Positions 1 through 9,542 of a DNA stretch of 64,000 nucleotides are shown here, in pieces. The DNA is taken from the NCBI GenBank assembly GCA_021234155.1, contig JAJEKV010000084.1, positions 3,661,702-3,725,701 on the forward strand, in the 5' to 3' direction. The notes below the pieces were generated by a model. That model made no database searches. It had not been told where the DNA came from and saw only the letters and a list, made by a program, of their open reading frames with translations. The DNA comes from Isoetes taiwanensis. Its lineage: Eukaryota > Streptophyta > Lycopodiopsida > Isoetales > Isoetaceae. The translations under genes and the position numbers were made by a program. Numbering within the stretch: position 1 is the stretch's first letter; the number at the start of each line of letters is the position of its first letter.

Positions 1-630
1 TCTCTCTTTTTTCTTTTCCATTTTCCCACCCTTTTTTTCCATTCCATTTTTTCCCACCTTTTTCACATGCCCTTTTTCCTCCTTTTCCCACCCTCTTCCC
101 CTTTTCCCTTTTCCTCTTTTCCTATTCCATGTTTTATGTTCTCTTTTTGCTTTTCGCTTTTCCCTTTTTCCATCTCTTTTTCCTTTTTTTTTTTTCCCTT
201 TCCTCACCCTTTTCCTCTTCTCGTGCCACTTTCTCCTTTCTCTCTCATTTCCCTCTCCCTTTTCCTCATGCCCTTTTCCCTTTTTCGCCTCCTTTTTCCT
301 TCCCTTTCTATTTTTCCATGCCCTTTTTTCCTTCTCTCCATCATTCTTATCTTCCCCCATTTCCCTTCCCCCTTTCCTCTTCACCTTTTTTCCCATGCCC
401 ATTTTTTCTTCCTTTTTCCTCCCTTCCCTTTTTCTTTTCCCTTATTATGTCCTCACCCTTTCCCCTTCTCCTTTTCATAGTGTCCTTTTTTCCTTCCTTT
501 TCTCCCTTTCTTTTTTTTCCCCTTTTTTAGACTCTTTTCCCTTTTCCTTTTCCCTTCTTTATAATTTACCCGTGCCTTTTTGCCTCTCACTTTGCCCTTT
601 TCTCTCTGCCATTTTTCCTTTCTCTTAAGA
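1..630. repeat. Polypyrimidine (C/T) low-complexity tract
   Basis: Nearly all bases on the plus strand are C or T, arranged as irregular CCCTTTT/TTTCCC blocks with no fixed period. Reading frames through it are long only because pyrimidine codons contain no stops, so the Phe/Ser/Pro-rich frames are not genes. The tract ends at the first mixed sequence near 625. Such tracts can form triplex or H-DNA. Nothing in the sequence says what bounds it on the left, because it runs off the window. Confidence 0.85.
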
Positions 631-1240
631 TCGAGACCAATCAAGTTATCATTCAGCCTCAACTATCTAAATTAGGGTTTGATGCAAGACATAATGCAAA
701 ACTTTTATAATATCATTATCATTGCTTTCTATCATTGCTTTCAATCTCACTTTGTTACACGTAGTCTTGTCGAAAGCCACGAGATGCCATGTCATTTCGG
801 GCATCTTCAAATATTTCTTCATCCTCTTCAATTCGTGCATCTACCAATTCTTGATTCTTGGTGGCCTCAGGAGGCGTTTGCTTGCACCTGCGGCTTCTTC
901 AGATTCCAAGTTTACACTCTGTGTCAGAGCCTTTTCAAGTCCTTATCAAAGTGCCCTCCTCCTGAACAAATTGTATTTCCTCTTCACAAATCATTCGGTA
1001 TTCTTTCCTTTCTTACTTGCTTTCTTAGTGATTACGTGTTCTTTGCTTTCTTCTTGTTTCCCATTTTTATTTTTGCACTTTTCCTCTTGGTTTTTTGCCC
1101 TCTTCTCTCTAACAGGTGTACTCTCTACCTCCTCATTGTCACTGCATCCTTGTCGTGAGGTTCCTTATCCTCGGGACTTGCAATGGAAGCTTCTTGATGA
1201 ATTATCTTTTCGACCTGCAGACTTTTCTCCTTAAGATCTT
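631..1240. other. No recognisable gene
   Basis: Ordinary mixed-composition sequence. Overlapping plus-strand frames exist here but neither resembles a known protein nor shows domain structure. I see no repeat, terminal inverted repeat or promoter that I can support. Confidence 0.4.
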
Positions 1241-1501
1241 CCTAGGACTCAAGATCTTCCCTAGGACTCATCATTAATTGGTCCATTAACAATTGTTGTG
1301 CATTTCTGTATCTGCGCTTCACTAACAGTCTTAGCGGTGTACCATGTTGATTTAGAGGACTCTCATCTACATGTGCTGCATCTTCTACAGTAGCCTTTTG
1401 CTGTGGCACATCTATTACTTTAGGCAATTACTGTTTGTCATGCCCAGTTCAATATATAAATGGATGAATGGACACATCACATACCTTGCACTTACCTTCC
1501 T

Positions 1502-2068
1502 TCAATAAAGCGCATTACATGCTAGATGGTATTCATGATCACAAAATAAGGTCAATGACAATTTGTACCTGTCATGGAAAGTTAGGCCACACAAACAAAG
1601 TACCAAAATTGCAAAGCCCCGTAGTGTTCTCCTTATAGTGTTGATGCAGAAAGGTGTGGAAGTCACATGCTTCAGTTCTGTCAAATGGTTAAGGTACCCT
1701 CTCAATTCTGAAATTCTTTCATCCTTGTCTTTTATCTCATCTTCTAACTTTTGCTTCCTCAAAATACTTGTTTCCTGATCTGCAGATGTGATAAGCTTCT
1801 CGAGTCTCTGCTGATAATATATCTCCATAGTGAGAGACATCTCAAGATCTTTTCTGAAATCTGCTTTTTCATCATCCAATTCAGAAATTGAAATCTTCAA
1901 ATTCTCAACCTTTGTCCTGCTCTCTTCTAACTCAGCAGTAAATTTTGAATTGGATTTAGCTTCAGCAGCTAAATTGACATCAATTGCCTGCACCTCTTCA
2001 AACATTTCTGCCCTCTCATTCTCAAGTTTGTTTGCATTTAATTTGATCAACTCAAAATTCTCTATCAA
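1502..2068 (-). CDS. Coiled-coil protein fragment, probably one exon
   Basis: An open frame with no ATG start: the first possible initiator is TTG, so it is probably an exon. From about residue 5 to 130 it is rich in Glu, Lys, Leu and Ser with heptad-like spacing (examples: LDDEKADFRKDLEMSL, KLEDEIKDKDERISELRGYL), which indicates a coiled coil. The last 50 residues lose this character and may read into an intron. Family unknown; a structural, motor or adaptor coiled coil would fit. A short frame at 1242-1427 on the same strand could be a further exon. This is one of the few candidates for a host gene in the window. Confidence 0.4.
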   Translation of the reverse strand: MIENFELIKLNANKLENERAEMFEEVQAIDVNLAAEAKSNSKFTAELEESRTKVENLKISISELDDEKADFRKDLEMSLTMEIYYQQRLEKLITSADQETSILRKQKLEDEIKDKDERISELRGYLNHLTELKHVTSTPFCINTIRRTLRGFAILVLCLCGLTFHDRYKLSLTLFCDHEYHLACNALY

Positions 2069-2321
2069 AGCAGACTGGTCTAATTTAGAGTTTTGGGTAG
2101 GAGTACCTTTGCTTGAACTTGCAACTTCCCTCCTTTGACCTCCGCAACTTCAGACTTCATAACTTGAGCTCCAAAAAGACGTGAATTGATCTTATGATTT
2201 TCGTGGATTTGCAAAGCCAGCCGAGTCACAATTCTCCCAAGCAAAAGCATAAGCTACCCCGCTTTCTTACTTCATTGTTGGGAATGTTTTCTCGCTTGAT
2301 ATAGCTTCTTCAACAATGTAT

Positions 2322-2516
2322 TCAATTTTTCCTTGAGCCGAGGTGGACCATAAGAAGTTTCATCTTATTGTTTGGTGCTTTCTTGCCAAACCGAAAATTC
2401 ATTGGCGCATCTGTTACATTTTGTTCAAGCCATTTCTGTCTCAAAGATGGCTGAATTTCTTCTCCTGCCAAACCGTGAATGTCTATGAATTCACCTTTCA
2501 GAATCGCTTTCGCCAT
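2322..2516 (-). CDS. Small ORF, possible 5' exon of the coiled-coil gene
   Basis: A 64-residue frame with a true ATG at 2516-2514, on the same strand as and upstream of the coiled-coil frame. No domain is recognisable. It could be the first exon of that gene or a chance frame. The sequence between it and 2068 contains stops in frame, so splicing would be needed to join them. Confidence 0.2.
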   Translation of the reverse strand: MAKAILKGEFIDIHGLAGEEIQPSLRQKWLEQNVTDAPMNFRFGKKAPNNKMKLLMVHLGSRKN

Positions 2517-2785
2517 GCCTTTGAGACGATTGGATCGAAGGATGAAAAGGAAAAATTGATTTCGTTGGAGGAGCTTTCGGAAACAGGGGATTCGAAAATT
2601 TGGGATCGAAAAAGGGGAAAGCCAGAAGCAAAAAGGCGCGCGGGAACCGAGGCAATCTGCGAGATTCTATGTATTATGGCTACTCGAATTTTAGATGGCT
2701 ACTCGAATTTTAGGTGCTTCAAGTGCTTGGTGCTTTCGCTCAAAATTGGGTACCAATATCAAATTTACACCCATCTCCTCCAATT

Positions 2786-2897
2786 CAGGATATCTGCCAC
2801 ATCAAACTCTAACAACTGATACTTGATTAAAACCCTAACACAAGACAGGTGGCAGCCATATGACAGAAGTCATTCTTGTTCACATGTAACTCCAACA
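2786..2897 (-). repeat. Copia 3' LTR remnant with adjoining polypurine tract
   Basis: About 110 bp nearly identical to the start of the 5' LTR at 16129 (one clear substitution in the first 50 bases). The minus strand reads a purine-rich run at 2907-2898 followed by TGTTGGAG, the normal polypurine tract/LTR junction. Similarity stops near 2786, after the shared TTGGAG, so the rest of the LTR is lost or replaced. Confidence 0.85.
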
Positions 2898-3031
2898 CTC
2901 CCCCTCAAGATCGACTCTGTCATAATTGGTTACAACAGTACATGAACATAAATCAAACTACTCTATTGACAGTAACAGAAAGGATGAGACAAAGCAGAAA
3001 AAATGTTTTCCACGACGATGCTACTACTGCA

Positions 3032-3730
3032 TCAGATTTGCACTTCCCTCACGCTGGCCATTCCCATTTCCTCAATACATTCCAAATGCCTCCTTTTTGG
3101 CAAAGGTTTCGTGAGCACATCAGCAGTCATGAGATGTGTTCTAAGATGCTTGATGACAATTTTATTTTCATTTACCTTTTCTCTCGTGAAATGGTACTGC
3201 ACCTCAATATGCTTGGCCTTTGTAAAGTTGCTGGGGTTCTTTACAAGGTTAACTGCTGCTCGATTGTCATTGTAAATCACTGTAGGCTTTCTTTGATCCA
3301 CTCCCAGATCTTTCAGCAACCTCCTGAGCCAGATAGCCTCTTTGGCTGCCGCACATATAGCCATGTACTCAGATTCACATGTGCTGACAGCCGTTGCCTT
3401 TTGCTTTTTGCTTGACCAGCTGATCACTCCCCCTGTCAACTTAAAGCAAAAGCCTGTTCGAGACTTCCGTAAAGATGTGTCCCCTGCATAGTCGGCATCT
3501 ACAAAACCTTGTAGCACAGGAAACTGACCAGCTGTTCCATGATAAGTGAGCCCATAATGGGGAGTGCCTTTAAGGTATCGCAAGATGCGCTTGACTGCCT
3601 GCCAGTGTGGAGCAGCTGGTTTTTCCATAAATTGAGAGACAGTGGTTACACTTTCTGATATATCCGGGCGACTGCAAACCATAAGGTGCATGAGTGATCC
3701 AACAACACTTCGATAAGAGAGAGGTATCAT
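3032..3730 (-). CDS. Copia RNase H domain (3' end of pol)
   Basis: C-terminal part of a Ty1/copia polyprotein. It degrades the RNA strand of the RNA-DNA hybrid during reverse transcription. The frame contains the copia signature YRSVVGSLMHLMVCSRPDI near its start, GFVDADYAGD with a catalytic Asp, and SKKQKATAVSTCESEYMA with the Glu. It ends in the usual DVLTKPLP motif just before the polypurine tract. It is cut off from the reverse transcriptase by the MITE at 3731-4279, so the first Met of the open frame is not a real start. Confidence 0.9.
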   Translation of the reverse strand: MIPLSYRSVVGSLMHLMVCSRPDISESVTTVSQFMEKPAAPHWQAVKRILRYLKGTPHYGLTYHGTAGQFPVLQGFVDADYAGDTSLRKSRTGFCFKLTGGVISWSSKKQKATAVSTCESEYMAICAAAKEAIWLRRLLKDLGVDQRKPTVIYNDNRAAVNLVKNPSNFTKAKHIEVQYHFTREKVNENKIVIKHLRTHLMTADVLTKPLPKRRHLECIEEMGMASVREVQI

Positions 3731-4279
3731 TAGAGGAAATTTGAGATCTCATTTCATCCCCATAAGAATCCTCCAATGGAATGGCTACCCTCTATTAACT
3801 GCAATTAATGCAGCACCAACAACTTCATTGCTGTTGTTTTTCCCCCATAACTTTTGATCCACTTGTCAAAATGTTGCGGCGTTTGTTGCATTAGATGCGG
3901 AATGAAAAGATCTTTCTAATGATATATGGTTATGATGTATTTCAATATGGTCATATGCGTTAACCTTAAAAAAATATGATTTTTTGCTTATTTCTTATAT
4001 ATTTATATCGTAAAAGATGTATGAATGGGTTATCACTAGATAGGTCTTGTGAAGACGAACCCATTGCTACAAAAAGTTTTTGAATCGGAGTTCTGGATCA
4101 AAAGTTATAATGAAAAAATGATACTACAGAAGTTAGTTGCAGCTGCATTAATTACAGGCTGCCACATAATACTGGAATGAGATATACTGGAGCTCTTCTC
4201 TTATTGGACAGTTTAAAAAGCTGACATGGCATTTTAAGCATCCCTTAATGGGACAAAATGTGATCTCATTTTTCCTCTA
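3731..4279. mobile_element. MITE with about 35-bp terminal inverted repeats in copia pol
   Basis: The left end starts TAGAGGAAATTTGAGATC and the right end, read inward on the minus strand, starts TAGAGGAAAAATGAGATC. The similarity continues through CATTT and TCCC for about 35 bp with roughly six mismatches. The 549-bp interior has no coding capacity and is AT-rich. It separates the copia RT and RNase H frames. I could not define a direct target duplication with confidence: flanks are CAT on the left and ATG on the right, and TA is possible if the ends are GAGGAAA. Family therefore undecided. Confidence 0.7.
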
Positions 4280-4299
4280 ATGCTTATGATCGAAAGGCA

Positions 4300-5049
4300 T
4301 ACATGGGTCTGAACTTGTATCAGAATCAAACTGGTTAGAAACAGCAGGTGTACTTACCTCTTTGCAAGCGTGCATTTGGCATTTGTGAAGAAGAGATTCA
4401 ACTCCTTTGGCTTGGTGGACTGTAACAGTTCGATCAGTGAGGTTTCAAAGAATCTGCATCCCAAGGAAATATTTCAAGGCTCCAAGGTCCGTCATTTGGA
4501 ACCTGTTGTTCAAAGCCTGCTTAGTTTGTGCCATTAAAGCAGAAGAGTTAGATGCCAAAATGAGGTCATCAACATACAAGACAACCAGAATGCATCTGTT
4601 TCCAGCATGCTTCACATAAACGTTCCAATCAGCCTCACTTCTAGAGAACTCTTGGGCAGTGAAGAAGGAGTGAATGGTTTTATACCAAAGGCGAGGGGAT
4701 TGTCTGAGCCCATAAATAGCCTTGCGTAACTTGCATACTTTATTTTCTTGCCCTCGAGGTGCATATCCAGGTGGCTGCTTAATGTACACTTCCTCATCTT
4801 ACCATGGAGGAATGCGGACTTGACATCCATCTGTTGGAGGTCAAAGTCATATGCTGTTGCTATGGCCAGAACTGCTCTCACAGATGTTAATCGTGCCACT
4901 GGTGCAAATGATTCTTGATAGTCCACCCCTGCCCGTTGGGAACACCCTCGAGCTACGAGCCGTGCTTTGTACCTGTCAATATTGCCATTCTCATCATATT
5001 TTACTTTGTACAGCCACTTGGTGGTGATTGCCTTTTTGTTTGGTGGCAT
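4300..5049 (-). CDS. Copia reverse transcriptase, frameshifted
   Basis: Reverse transcriptase of the same copia element, split over two minus-strand frames (about 5049-4790 and 4789-4445). The upstream part has KWLYKVKYDENGNIDRYKARLVARG, typical of the RT N-terminus, then QMDVKSAFLHG with the first catalytic Asp. The downstream part has YIKQPPGYAPRG, YGLRQSPRLWY and VVLYVDDLILAS with the YVDD active site, ending at LKYFLGMQIL. The frame change near 4790 and the stop between integrase and RT at 5124 show decay. Confidence 0.88.
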
Positions 5050-5123
5050 GTCGACAAGCTCCAGGTTTCATTGTGCATCAGGGAGTTAAACTCCTCATCC
5101 ATTGCTTGTTTCCAAAACTTGCT

Positions 5124-6486
5124 TTATGGACTGTGCATAGCTGATTGATACGTGGGTGGTTCCTCAATGGACGCATTACAATGCATGGCAATGAAAGCTG
5201 ATCCGCGTGCTCTCCTGCTGTTCATGTACTCCACCATCTTTTCAGTAGGTTTCGAGGTCCTTGAGGATCTGCGAAGCACCGGCTCTTCACAATCATTATC
5301 ATTGCATACCCCTTCTGACTCAGGCTCGGAAGGGAGATCATCTTCCTCAAGGGGAATATCTCTTGGTGATTCCTCTACATCTGATTCGGAGTCACTTGAA
5401 GTTTCATATTCTTGTTCTGTGGCTGTGATAAGAGGATCATACTTCAGGGGTTTTTGATTTTTACCAATGCTGAAGTCTAGCTCATTGAAGGATACACTCC
5501 ATCTCACAATCATTTTCTTGGTTGCAGGTACATATAGTTTGTATCCTTTCACATGTTCCCCATAGCCGACAAACATATAAGGTGTTGCCCTATTCCCAAA
5601 CTTGTCGGAATTCCGTTCTGCTTTAGATAGATGCACATATGCTGTGCACCCAAATATTTTCATGCCCGAGACATCCGGCTTCCTTTTGGTCCATGCTTCC
5701 TCTGGCACAGTTTGTGGCACAGCCTTGGTGGGTACTCTGTTAATGATGTACACTGCAGTATGCACTGCTTCAGCCCAAAATTTAGGTTCTATGCCCTTAG
5801 AAAGGATCATAGACCTAGCACATTCCAGCACAGTCCAGTTTTTCCTCTCCACAATGCCATTTTGTTGATGCTCATGAGCCACTGAGGTCTCGTGGATAAT
5901 ACCGAGCTTCTTTAAGAATTCATCAAATTCGCCACTGTTAAATTCTCCTCCCTGATCACTTCGGATAGTCTTCACCTTTTTTTCTATGAAGTTCTCTGCC
6001 ATGGCTTTCCATTGCTTAAACTTCTCGAACACTTCAGACTTATGAGCTAAGAAATAAACCCAATTTTTTCGAGTATAATCATCTATGATCAATAGAAAGT
6101 ACCTGGATCCACCTAGAGATTTTATCCGAGCAGCTCCCCATACGTCCATGTGGACCAGTTCCAGTGGCTGACTTGCCCTTGCTCCCTTTTGATTGTGATA
6201 TGATTTCCTGCTCAGCTTGGCCAGCGCACATCCTTCGCATATTCCCAGGGGGGCTTTGACTTTGGGTAGCCCTTTCACAAAATTCTGGACCTGCATCCTT
6301 TTAAGGAACTGGAAGTTGGCATGACCAAGGCGTTCATGCCAAGTTTGACTGGGATCTGTGCTGCTGGTATTTAGAGCTGTAGATTGTTCTCTGCACCAGC
6401 TGATTCTATAAAGACTTCCCATTCTTTCTCCTTGTGCCACCATGACACATTTTTTATTTCGAATTATACATCTTCCTCCTCCAAAT
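5124..6486 (-). CDS. Copia integrase
   Basis: Integrase of the copia polyprotein. It inserts the element's cDNA into the genome. Visible in order: the zinc-binding HHCC region (WHERLGHANFQFL then GICEGCALAK), and the catalytic core with MDVWGAARIKSLGGSRYFL (Asp), IRSDQGGEFNS (Asp) and HEHQQNGIVERKN (Glu). The C-terminal GKNQKPLKYDPL-type tail and an acidic linker to RT follow. The open frame extends upstream to 6641, but everything beyond 6486 belongs to the inserted DNA transposon. The true upstream partner is the protease at 14471-14751. Confidence 0.9.
6483..6486. other. Left target-site duplication (AAAT) of the 8-kb transposon
   Basis: AAAT directly precedes the left terminal inverted repeat, and the same AAAT directly follows the right one at 14467-14470. 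Taking out the element with one copy puts the copia protease and integrase back in one reading frame, which fixes the duplication at four bases. Confidence 0.88.
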
Positions 6487-6512
6487 AAGCATGATTTCAT
6501 TAATTGGAGAAA
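6487..6512 (+). repeat. Left terminal inverted repeat of the 8-kb transposon
   Basis: Starts AAGCATGATTTCATTAATTG and pairs with 14441-14466. Two mismatches in the first 26 bases; similarity fades after the GAGAAA motif. Confidence 0.88.
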
Positions 6513-6557
6513 ATAACGCAATTTTGAGAATTTTAAGCAGAGCTGCAAGTAGAGCCG

Positions 6558-6593
6558 CCTAAGTAACCTCTTAAGGTGCGCTGGTTGCTTAGG
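6558..6593. repeat. Subterminal hairpin 1
   Basis: CCTAAGTAACC and GGTTGCTTAGG form an 11-bp stem with one mismatch around a 14-nt loop, about 70 bp inside the left end of the transposon. It could be a transposase-binding or end-recognition structure. Confidence 0.6.
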
Positions 6594-6643
6594 AGGTGCT
6601 ACAAAGTCTACCCCAGTGCAATTGTTTTTTTTAGTCCTCAACC

Positions 6644-6664
6644 CCGCACTGTTTAGTAGTGCGG
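6644..6664. terminator. Subterminal hairpin 2 after the transposase frame
   Basis: CCGCACT and AGTGCGG form a 7-bp perfect stem around a 7-nt loop, immediately after the stop of the transposase-like frame (minus strand). Either a 3'-end structure or a second subterminal motif; the sequence does not decide. Confidence 0.45.
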
Positions 6665-6665
6665 T

Positions 6666-8474
6666 TCACATGCCCTCAGGCCGAGCATCTTCTCTCAAAT
6701 GGCCCCAATTGTCTTCTGAAGTGTCCTCCAGTGTTTTGATAGCATGATTCAAGGAACCAACATGAAAATTTGAATCATCCTTCCAAAGGTCGAGTGAGAA
6801 ATGTTCTAAGGCACCTGTGCCATGGCCATGCATCAGTGCACCAGTCACGCTAACCTTCAAGCGTTCACCTCTCCATACCGATTTGACTAATTTCTCAAGT
6901 CTTGGAATCATAGTCTTGTTTTGGTCCATCTTATCATGTATGATAGTGAGCGCCTGGTCCGGTGATCGATGGGACAAAGCTCTCCATGACCAGTACAAGC
7001 TCCTACAAGAGATCTGGGCTGTCATGTGTTCCTTCCTTTCCATCTGCAATTCTCTTCTCTCCCGGGGATCTCTGGTCTTAGCCATTTTCTCTTTTATTAC
7101 AATACAGGTATTGCACTTTGAGAAAGCTGTCCTCTTTGCTATTGCAACCTCTGCATGGTTTTGCTTCCACCCACGTGAGAATGAAGAATGAGAGACGTGC
7201 TTGCCCGTCATCTCCATCACATTGGCGTCCACCTCTTGAAGAATGTCTTTTTTAGTTAAGACAGAGGGCAGCCTCTTCACATTCTCTCTAACCCCTTCAG
7301 TAGTGATTTTTGATCTGTGGGGCAGCGTCTCTGCATTCTCATCTATGTACATAGAGAGTATGGCCTTTCCGGCGAGAGTGTGAGGCCTCGGCTTTTTGGA
7401 GCCCATGTTACCATGCTCAGCAACTCTGTGACCAGCAAGGAAAAGTCTTCGCCACTTATAGAATGTGGACATTGGAATACCATAGGCTCTATGCCATGCT
7501 TTCAAGCATACCTGCTTATTATTTAGCATCAGCTTCTGGACGAGGTCGTTCTCTGAACAGACGTCTAACATGTTGAAAACAAATGTGGTCCTGTCTAAAG
7601 CTCGCAAGTTCCAATAGAACCTACGCATACACGCAATCTCGACTGTTGAGAAGTTCGCGCAACATCTTCGCATGCAGCAAAGCAAAGATTTAAAGTCTAA
7701 AATGGAAGCTGCTGTGATTTTTCTCTCAGCTTTAGTAGCCACATTAGGTGAACGTGGAGTCCGGTTCACCATTCTGTACATCCTTTTTGGTGCCTTTTCA
7801 GGTTCAATTTGCATGGCATAGGGTTCTGCTTCAATGACTGTCTGTTTCGCAGTCTTTATGAGTGTTGACACAGCAACATTGTCTACTAACACCAAAGCAA
7901 TCGGCCATCTGACAAGGTCGTGCAACTGTGGCATTTCAGCACATGCTTGGCATCGCATGGTCGGCCTATCTGGCATAGGGAATGTCTTCATTATGGTTGC
8001 TGCCAAATAGTCTTCTCCCAATCTCATGTCACCGACTGCCTGATTAGGGTCGATGAAGATGATCACGCCAAGGGCATACGGCGTGTTGCAGCAGTCATGG
8101 AGGAGTGCGCAAATTTTCTCTACTAGCTCGTCCCTTGAAATGCCTCGAAAGTTATTCACGGAAGGGCTTTCCGGTGCTTGCAACCCCTGCCAATCAATTT
8201 TTTTAATCTGTGCTGGCGGTGTGGATATTTCAGGTTCTTGCATAAGGGTTGCTATCCACTGCGCTGGCCACAAAATAAAACTCCCCAAAGAATCCACGAG
8301 TGTTGTAAATTCCGGTTCAGGATATGGCAAACCAATGCTTCCGTCGAGAATAACTTCCATAGACACTACTACGCTATCTTTTGGCAAGGGCAAGTTATGG
8401 TGCTTGTCGAAGGTATGTACTTTTCCCTTGCCCACTTTGACTCCATGGAATAGTATGGACTTCGAGCCAGCCAT
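6666..8474 (-). CDS. DDE-type transposase-like protein (DUF7869-like)
   Basis: Open frame of about 602 residues from ATG 8474. A possible 3' splice site (TGTGCTTGCAG) sits just before that ATG, so more N-terminal exons may exist. Near the N-terminus, TTLVDSLGSFILWPAQWI resembles the plant transposon domain DUF8039. The middle has a helix-turn-helix-like stretch (CLKAWHRAYGIPMSTFYKW). The C-terminal third has a short Cys pair (KCNTC), ARDPRERRELQ-like spacing and IIHDKMDQNKTMIPRL with a candidate catalytic Asp, the pattern of DUF7869 RNase-H-fold transposases. The frame stops shortly after the LDLWKDDSN motif, where the family normally goes on to further acidic residues. The copy therefore looks 3'-truncated against the left end of the transposon. 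Family assignment is from memory of motifs. Confidence 0.65.
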   Translation of the reverse strand: MAGSKSILFHGVKVGKGKVHTFDKHHNLPLPKDSVVVSMEVILDGSIGLPYPEPEFTTLVDSLGSFILWPAQWIATLMQEPEISTPPAQIKKIDWQGLQAPESPSVNNFRGISRDELVEKICALLHDCCNTPYALGVIIFIDPNQAVGDMRLGEDYLAATIMKTFPMPDRPTMRCQACAEMPQLHDLVRWPIALVLVDNVAVSTLIKTAKQTVIEAEPYAMQIEPEKAPKRMYRMVNRTPRSPNVATKAERKITAASILDFKSLLCCMRRCCANFSTVEIACMRRFYWNLRALDRTTFVFNMLDVCSENDLVQKLMLNNKQVCLKAWHRAYGIPMSTFYKWRRLFLAGHRVAEHGNMGSKKPRPHTLAGKAILSMYIDENAETLPHRSKITTEGVRENVKRLPSVLTKKDILQEVDANVMEMTGKHVSHSSFSRGWKQNHAEVAIAKRTAFSKCNTCIVIKEKMAKTRDPRERRELQMERKEHMTAQISCRSLYWSWRALSHRSPDQALTIIHDKMDQNKTMIPRLEKLVKSVWRGERLKVSVTGALMHGHGTGALEHFSLDLWKDDSNFHVGSLNHAIKTLEDTSEDNWGHLREDARPEGM

Positions 8475-8508
8475 GTCTGCAAGCACAACGGATGTTAGTG
8501 CTTGGAGA

Positions 8509-8524
8509 AAACGCCATCGCGATG
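8509..8524. promoter_or_regulatory. 16-bp palindrome site 1
   Basis: AAACGCCATCGCGATG, 14 of 16 identical to the copy at 11951. It lies upstream of the candidate splice acceptor of the transposase gene, on the strand opposite to transcription. Confidence 0.6.
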
Positions 8525-8600
8525 TCACAGAGCACTTTCATATCGTCTAGAGCATTAGCCACAGACAAACCAACTTCTAACAAGGATCAGTGGTTAGGAG

Positions 8601-8616
8601 GATCGCGGCCACGATC
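8601..8616. promoter_or_regulatory. 16-bp palindrome site 2
   Basis: GATCGCGGCCACGATC, one base off the consensus GATCGCGNNCGCGATC. On the minus strand it is followed by CCTCCTAACCAC, matching the downstream extension of the other copies. Confidence 0.8.
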
Positions 8617-8680
8617 TCCTAGAGCAAGCAGGTACCTTAGTCTAGATTATACGTATCTTAGTGTAGATTATGCTGCGCAA

Positions 8681-8696
8681 GATCGCCTTCGCGTTC
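8681..8696. promoter_or_regulatory. 16-bp palindrome site 3 (degenerate)
   Basis: GATCGCCTTCGCGTTC, 14 of 16 to the consensus, in the region between the two divergent genes. Confidence 0.55.
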
Positions 8697-8699
8697 CGG

Positions 8700-9440
8700 A
8701 CGAGCAGTAGTTGTGCCGTAAGGATGACCTGCGGGTGAGGAAGATGAATGAATAAGGCAAGTTATGGGAGAATGAATCAGAGGAAGATGAATGACATGAA
8801 CGTATAAAAACAGGAACATCTTACAAATTGTTGAGAGAGGCAATCTGTATTCCCAAATTAGAACGAGATTTTATTTACCAGACAAAAAGAAGGGGTGCAT
8901 GCGGTAGAATTAACTGAACACACATTTTAATGAATGAACTTGCCTGTCTTTGGCTCTCAATGAATTCTACAACGTAAAATATGCTTAGATGACTTGAAAT
9001 TCAGCCCAGCGCCATTGTAATCCACCACAGCGCCTTCAATTTCACTCCGGCGCCTCCAGAGACTCCTTCCCAAGCTTTACTAGAATGAGAGTCCTGGAGG
9101 GTGTTACCGCTTCAAGAATTGCATTTGAATTTGAAAACGATGTCCTTCGGGCGGGACTTTTTAATGCCCTGTGGTCCCTGTCCCTATCCAATTTAAACTG
9201 ACTTGCCATGGGTGATTTGCTGTCCTTTCAGCCTACCCCGCAGTCACCCTCACATAAATTCTCACGTGTCACTGTCCCGTACGTGCCCAGAAGTGGGCGT
9301 GGTTGTTTGGTGGAACCGCCCATCATAATGACGCCGCCCGTCCTAATGACGCCTCCTATCATTAATGACGCCGCCATCCATAATGACGCCGCCCGTCATA
9401 ATGACGCCGCCCGTCATAAATGCCCCAGCAATAAGGGCGA
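8700..9440. other. Divergent intergenic region of the transposon
   Basis: Lies between the minus transposase gene and the plus companion gene. Contains a short tandem run around 9320-9420 of ATGACGCC-type units (ATAATGACGCCGCCCGTC and variants). These could be regulatory repeats close to the companion promoter. The plus frame at 9208-9630 reads through these repeats and starts upstream of the likely TATA box, so I do not accept it as a gene. Confidence 0.5.
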
Positions 9441-9444
9441 ACCC

Positions 9445-9452
9445 TATAAAAA
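9445..9452 (+). promoter_or_regulatory. TATA box of the companion gene
   Basis: TATAAAAA about 98 bp upstream of the ATG at 9543, which is in a short exon followed by a GTAATT donor. Confidence 0.6.
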
Positions 9453-9542
9453 GAGAGACGTTTTTTTTCACAGCACTTCACGATTCCGCCGACTAGCACC
9501 CTCGCAAAATTTCGAGTGCCTTCGACCTATTCGCGCGCCATC

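Noticed and set aside
67-662. Long frames in the first 660 bases
   Set aside because: They exist only because C/T-only codons contain no stops; Phe/Ser/Pro composition is an artefact.
3728-3776. A restored target site for the 0.55-kb MITE
   Set aside because: No duplication choice gives both a direct repeat and a clean copia frame, so I report no TSD.
6487-6641. N-terminal extension of the copia integrase frame
   Set aside because: Everything beyond 6486 is the terminal part of the inserted DNA transposon.
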